Below are positions 5,187 through 5,790 of a stretch of 5,790 nucleotides of DNA, piece after piece. The position numbers were made by a program, and so were the translations under genes. Origin of the DNA: an uncultured Peptococcaceae bacterium (GTDB lineage Bacteria; Bacillota; Peptococcia; Peptococcales; Peptococcaceae); NCBI GenBank assembly GCA_937922955.1, contig CALAKO010000048.1, positions 1-5,790 of the forward strand. The letters are read 5' to 3'. Under the pieces are notes generated by a model. That model saw only the letters and a list, made by a program, of their open reading frames with translations, searched no databases and was not told the DNA's origin. Position 1 is the first letter of the stretch. Every line of letters starts with the position of its first letter.

Positions 5187-5790
5187 TGGTTATCCTCCCT
5201 TTCATTCGTCAATTTTACAAAGAGCTTCTGCAAATTAAGCGGTGCAAACTGAAGATGTGTCTCTGAACTCACTGGTGTACGTTCTCCAAGAATATAGGCG
5301 GTCATCATCCCACCCAAATGATCTTCGCCAATAAGCTGCTTATTGGCACAATACTTCTCCACATCAGCACAGGCCCCACTCACCGCATAGCCACGAGCCA
5401 AAAGGTCCGCAACGTTTTCTGCCAACAACACCCGTCCAGTATCAATGAGCACCACATCCTCGATGATATTAGCCACTTCTTCAATCAAATGCGTCGCAAT
5501 AACCAGCGTATTACCTTCACGCTCGTATTTCTCAAGCAATAATTTATAAAACAACTCCCGATTATTGGCATCCAGCCCCAGCACCGGTTCATCAAAAAAC
5601 ACAAATGGCACATCGAGCGACAACGCAATAACCAGCTTAAAAATCGACTGATAGCCTTTTGACAACGCTCGGAAGCGCTTATTCACATCAAGCTTAAAGC
5701 GATCGGCCAACTCATAGGCGAGTGCCTCATCAAATCCATCGTAAAACCGTTTGGTCCATTTGAAGTGCTCACGAACGCGTAGATTTGGGC
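5174..5790 (-). CDS. ABC transporter ATP-binding protein, YtrB-like (partial, N-terminus outside window)
   Basis: This is the nucleotide-binding subunit of an ABC transporter, expected to hydrolyse ATP at the inner face of the membrane for the permease encoded just downstream. The frame is open to the window edge, showing 204 codons, so the start and the Walker A motif lie outside. Visible in order are a helical-domain segment (REHFKWTKRFYDGFDEAL), a degenerate ABC signature LSKGY preceded by RFRA, Walker B FVFFDEP, D-loop LGLD and the switch histidine in IATH. A tail of about 100 residues follows the ATPase core. An internal TTG at 5710 is not a credible start, because similarity-like sequence continues upstream of it and a start there would leave out half the ATPase fold. 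The gene overlaps the permease start by 13 bases, which suggests translational coupling. The KxxY/WDE-like helical segment and LSKGx signature resemble ATPases of the YtrB/ABC-2 group, often controlled by a GntR repressor, but no regulator is visible here. The substrate is unknown. Confidence 0.9.
   Translation of the reverse strand, partial: PNLRVREHFKWTKRFYDGFDEALAYELADRFKLDVNKRFRALSKGYQSIFKLVIALSLDVPFVFFDEPVLGLDANNRELFYKLLLEKYEREGNTLVIATHLIEEVANIIEDVVLIDTGRVLLAENVADLLARGYAVSGACADVEKYCANKQLIGEDHLGGMMTAYILGERTPVSSETHLQFAPLNLQKLFVKLTNEREDNQWAS

Noticed and set aside
1..5790. CRISPR array, tRNA, rRNA or insertion-sequence ends
   Set aside because: No regularly spaced repeats, cloverleaf-like segments, ribosomal RNA sequence or terminal inverted repeats with a transposase were seen.

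Overview
The window carries seven supported protein-coding genes, all on the minus strand, so it reads biologically from right to left. They form three compact transcription units. Gram-positive style AGGGAGG/GGAGG ribosome binding sites, frequent ATGA stop/start overlaps, a LytTR-type response regulator and a multi-spanning GHKL histidine kinase all point to a Firmicute (Bacillota). By eye the left three quarters are GC-rich (local samples about 57-65% GC) and the right unit is poorer (about 42-50%). I cannot name the genus.

Unit A (5790 to about 4396): the 3' part of an ABC ATPase gene that runs off the right edge, overlapping by 13 bases a gene for a six-helix ABC-2-like permease. It ends at a clear intrinsic terminator (4396-4424).

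Unit B (about 4393 to 2304): a promoter immediately after that terminator drives a LytTR response regulator gene and then, with an ATGA overlap, a sensor histidine kinase gene of the AgrC/ComD-like architecture (about seven helices, linker helix, GHKL ATPase). It ends at a second strong terminator (2304-2334).

Unit C (about 2300 to 139): a 139-base intergenic segment holds a plausible -10 element without a recognisable -35 and one good match to the LytTR binding consensus. It is followed by a 55-codon gene for a very hydrophobic two-helix protein, a complete ABC ATPase gene (ATGA overlap) and a gene for a large, about ten-helix membrane protein (17-base overlap). The 55-codon gene has the best ribosome binding site in the window.

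Reading the units together, the two-component system is probably a signal-sensing switch, and unit C its most likely local target: a three-gene ABC export, immunity or membrane-maintenance system. Unit A is a second, compositionally different ABC transporter of YtrB-like type beside it. No precursor gene for a peptide signal or bacteriocin was found. The leftmost 138 bases are AT-rich, with no recognisable terminator and only a short open frame touching the left edge.
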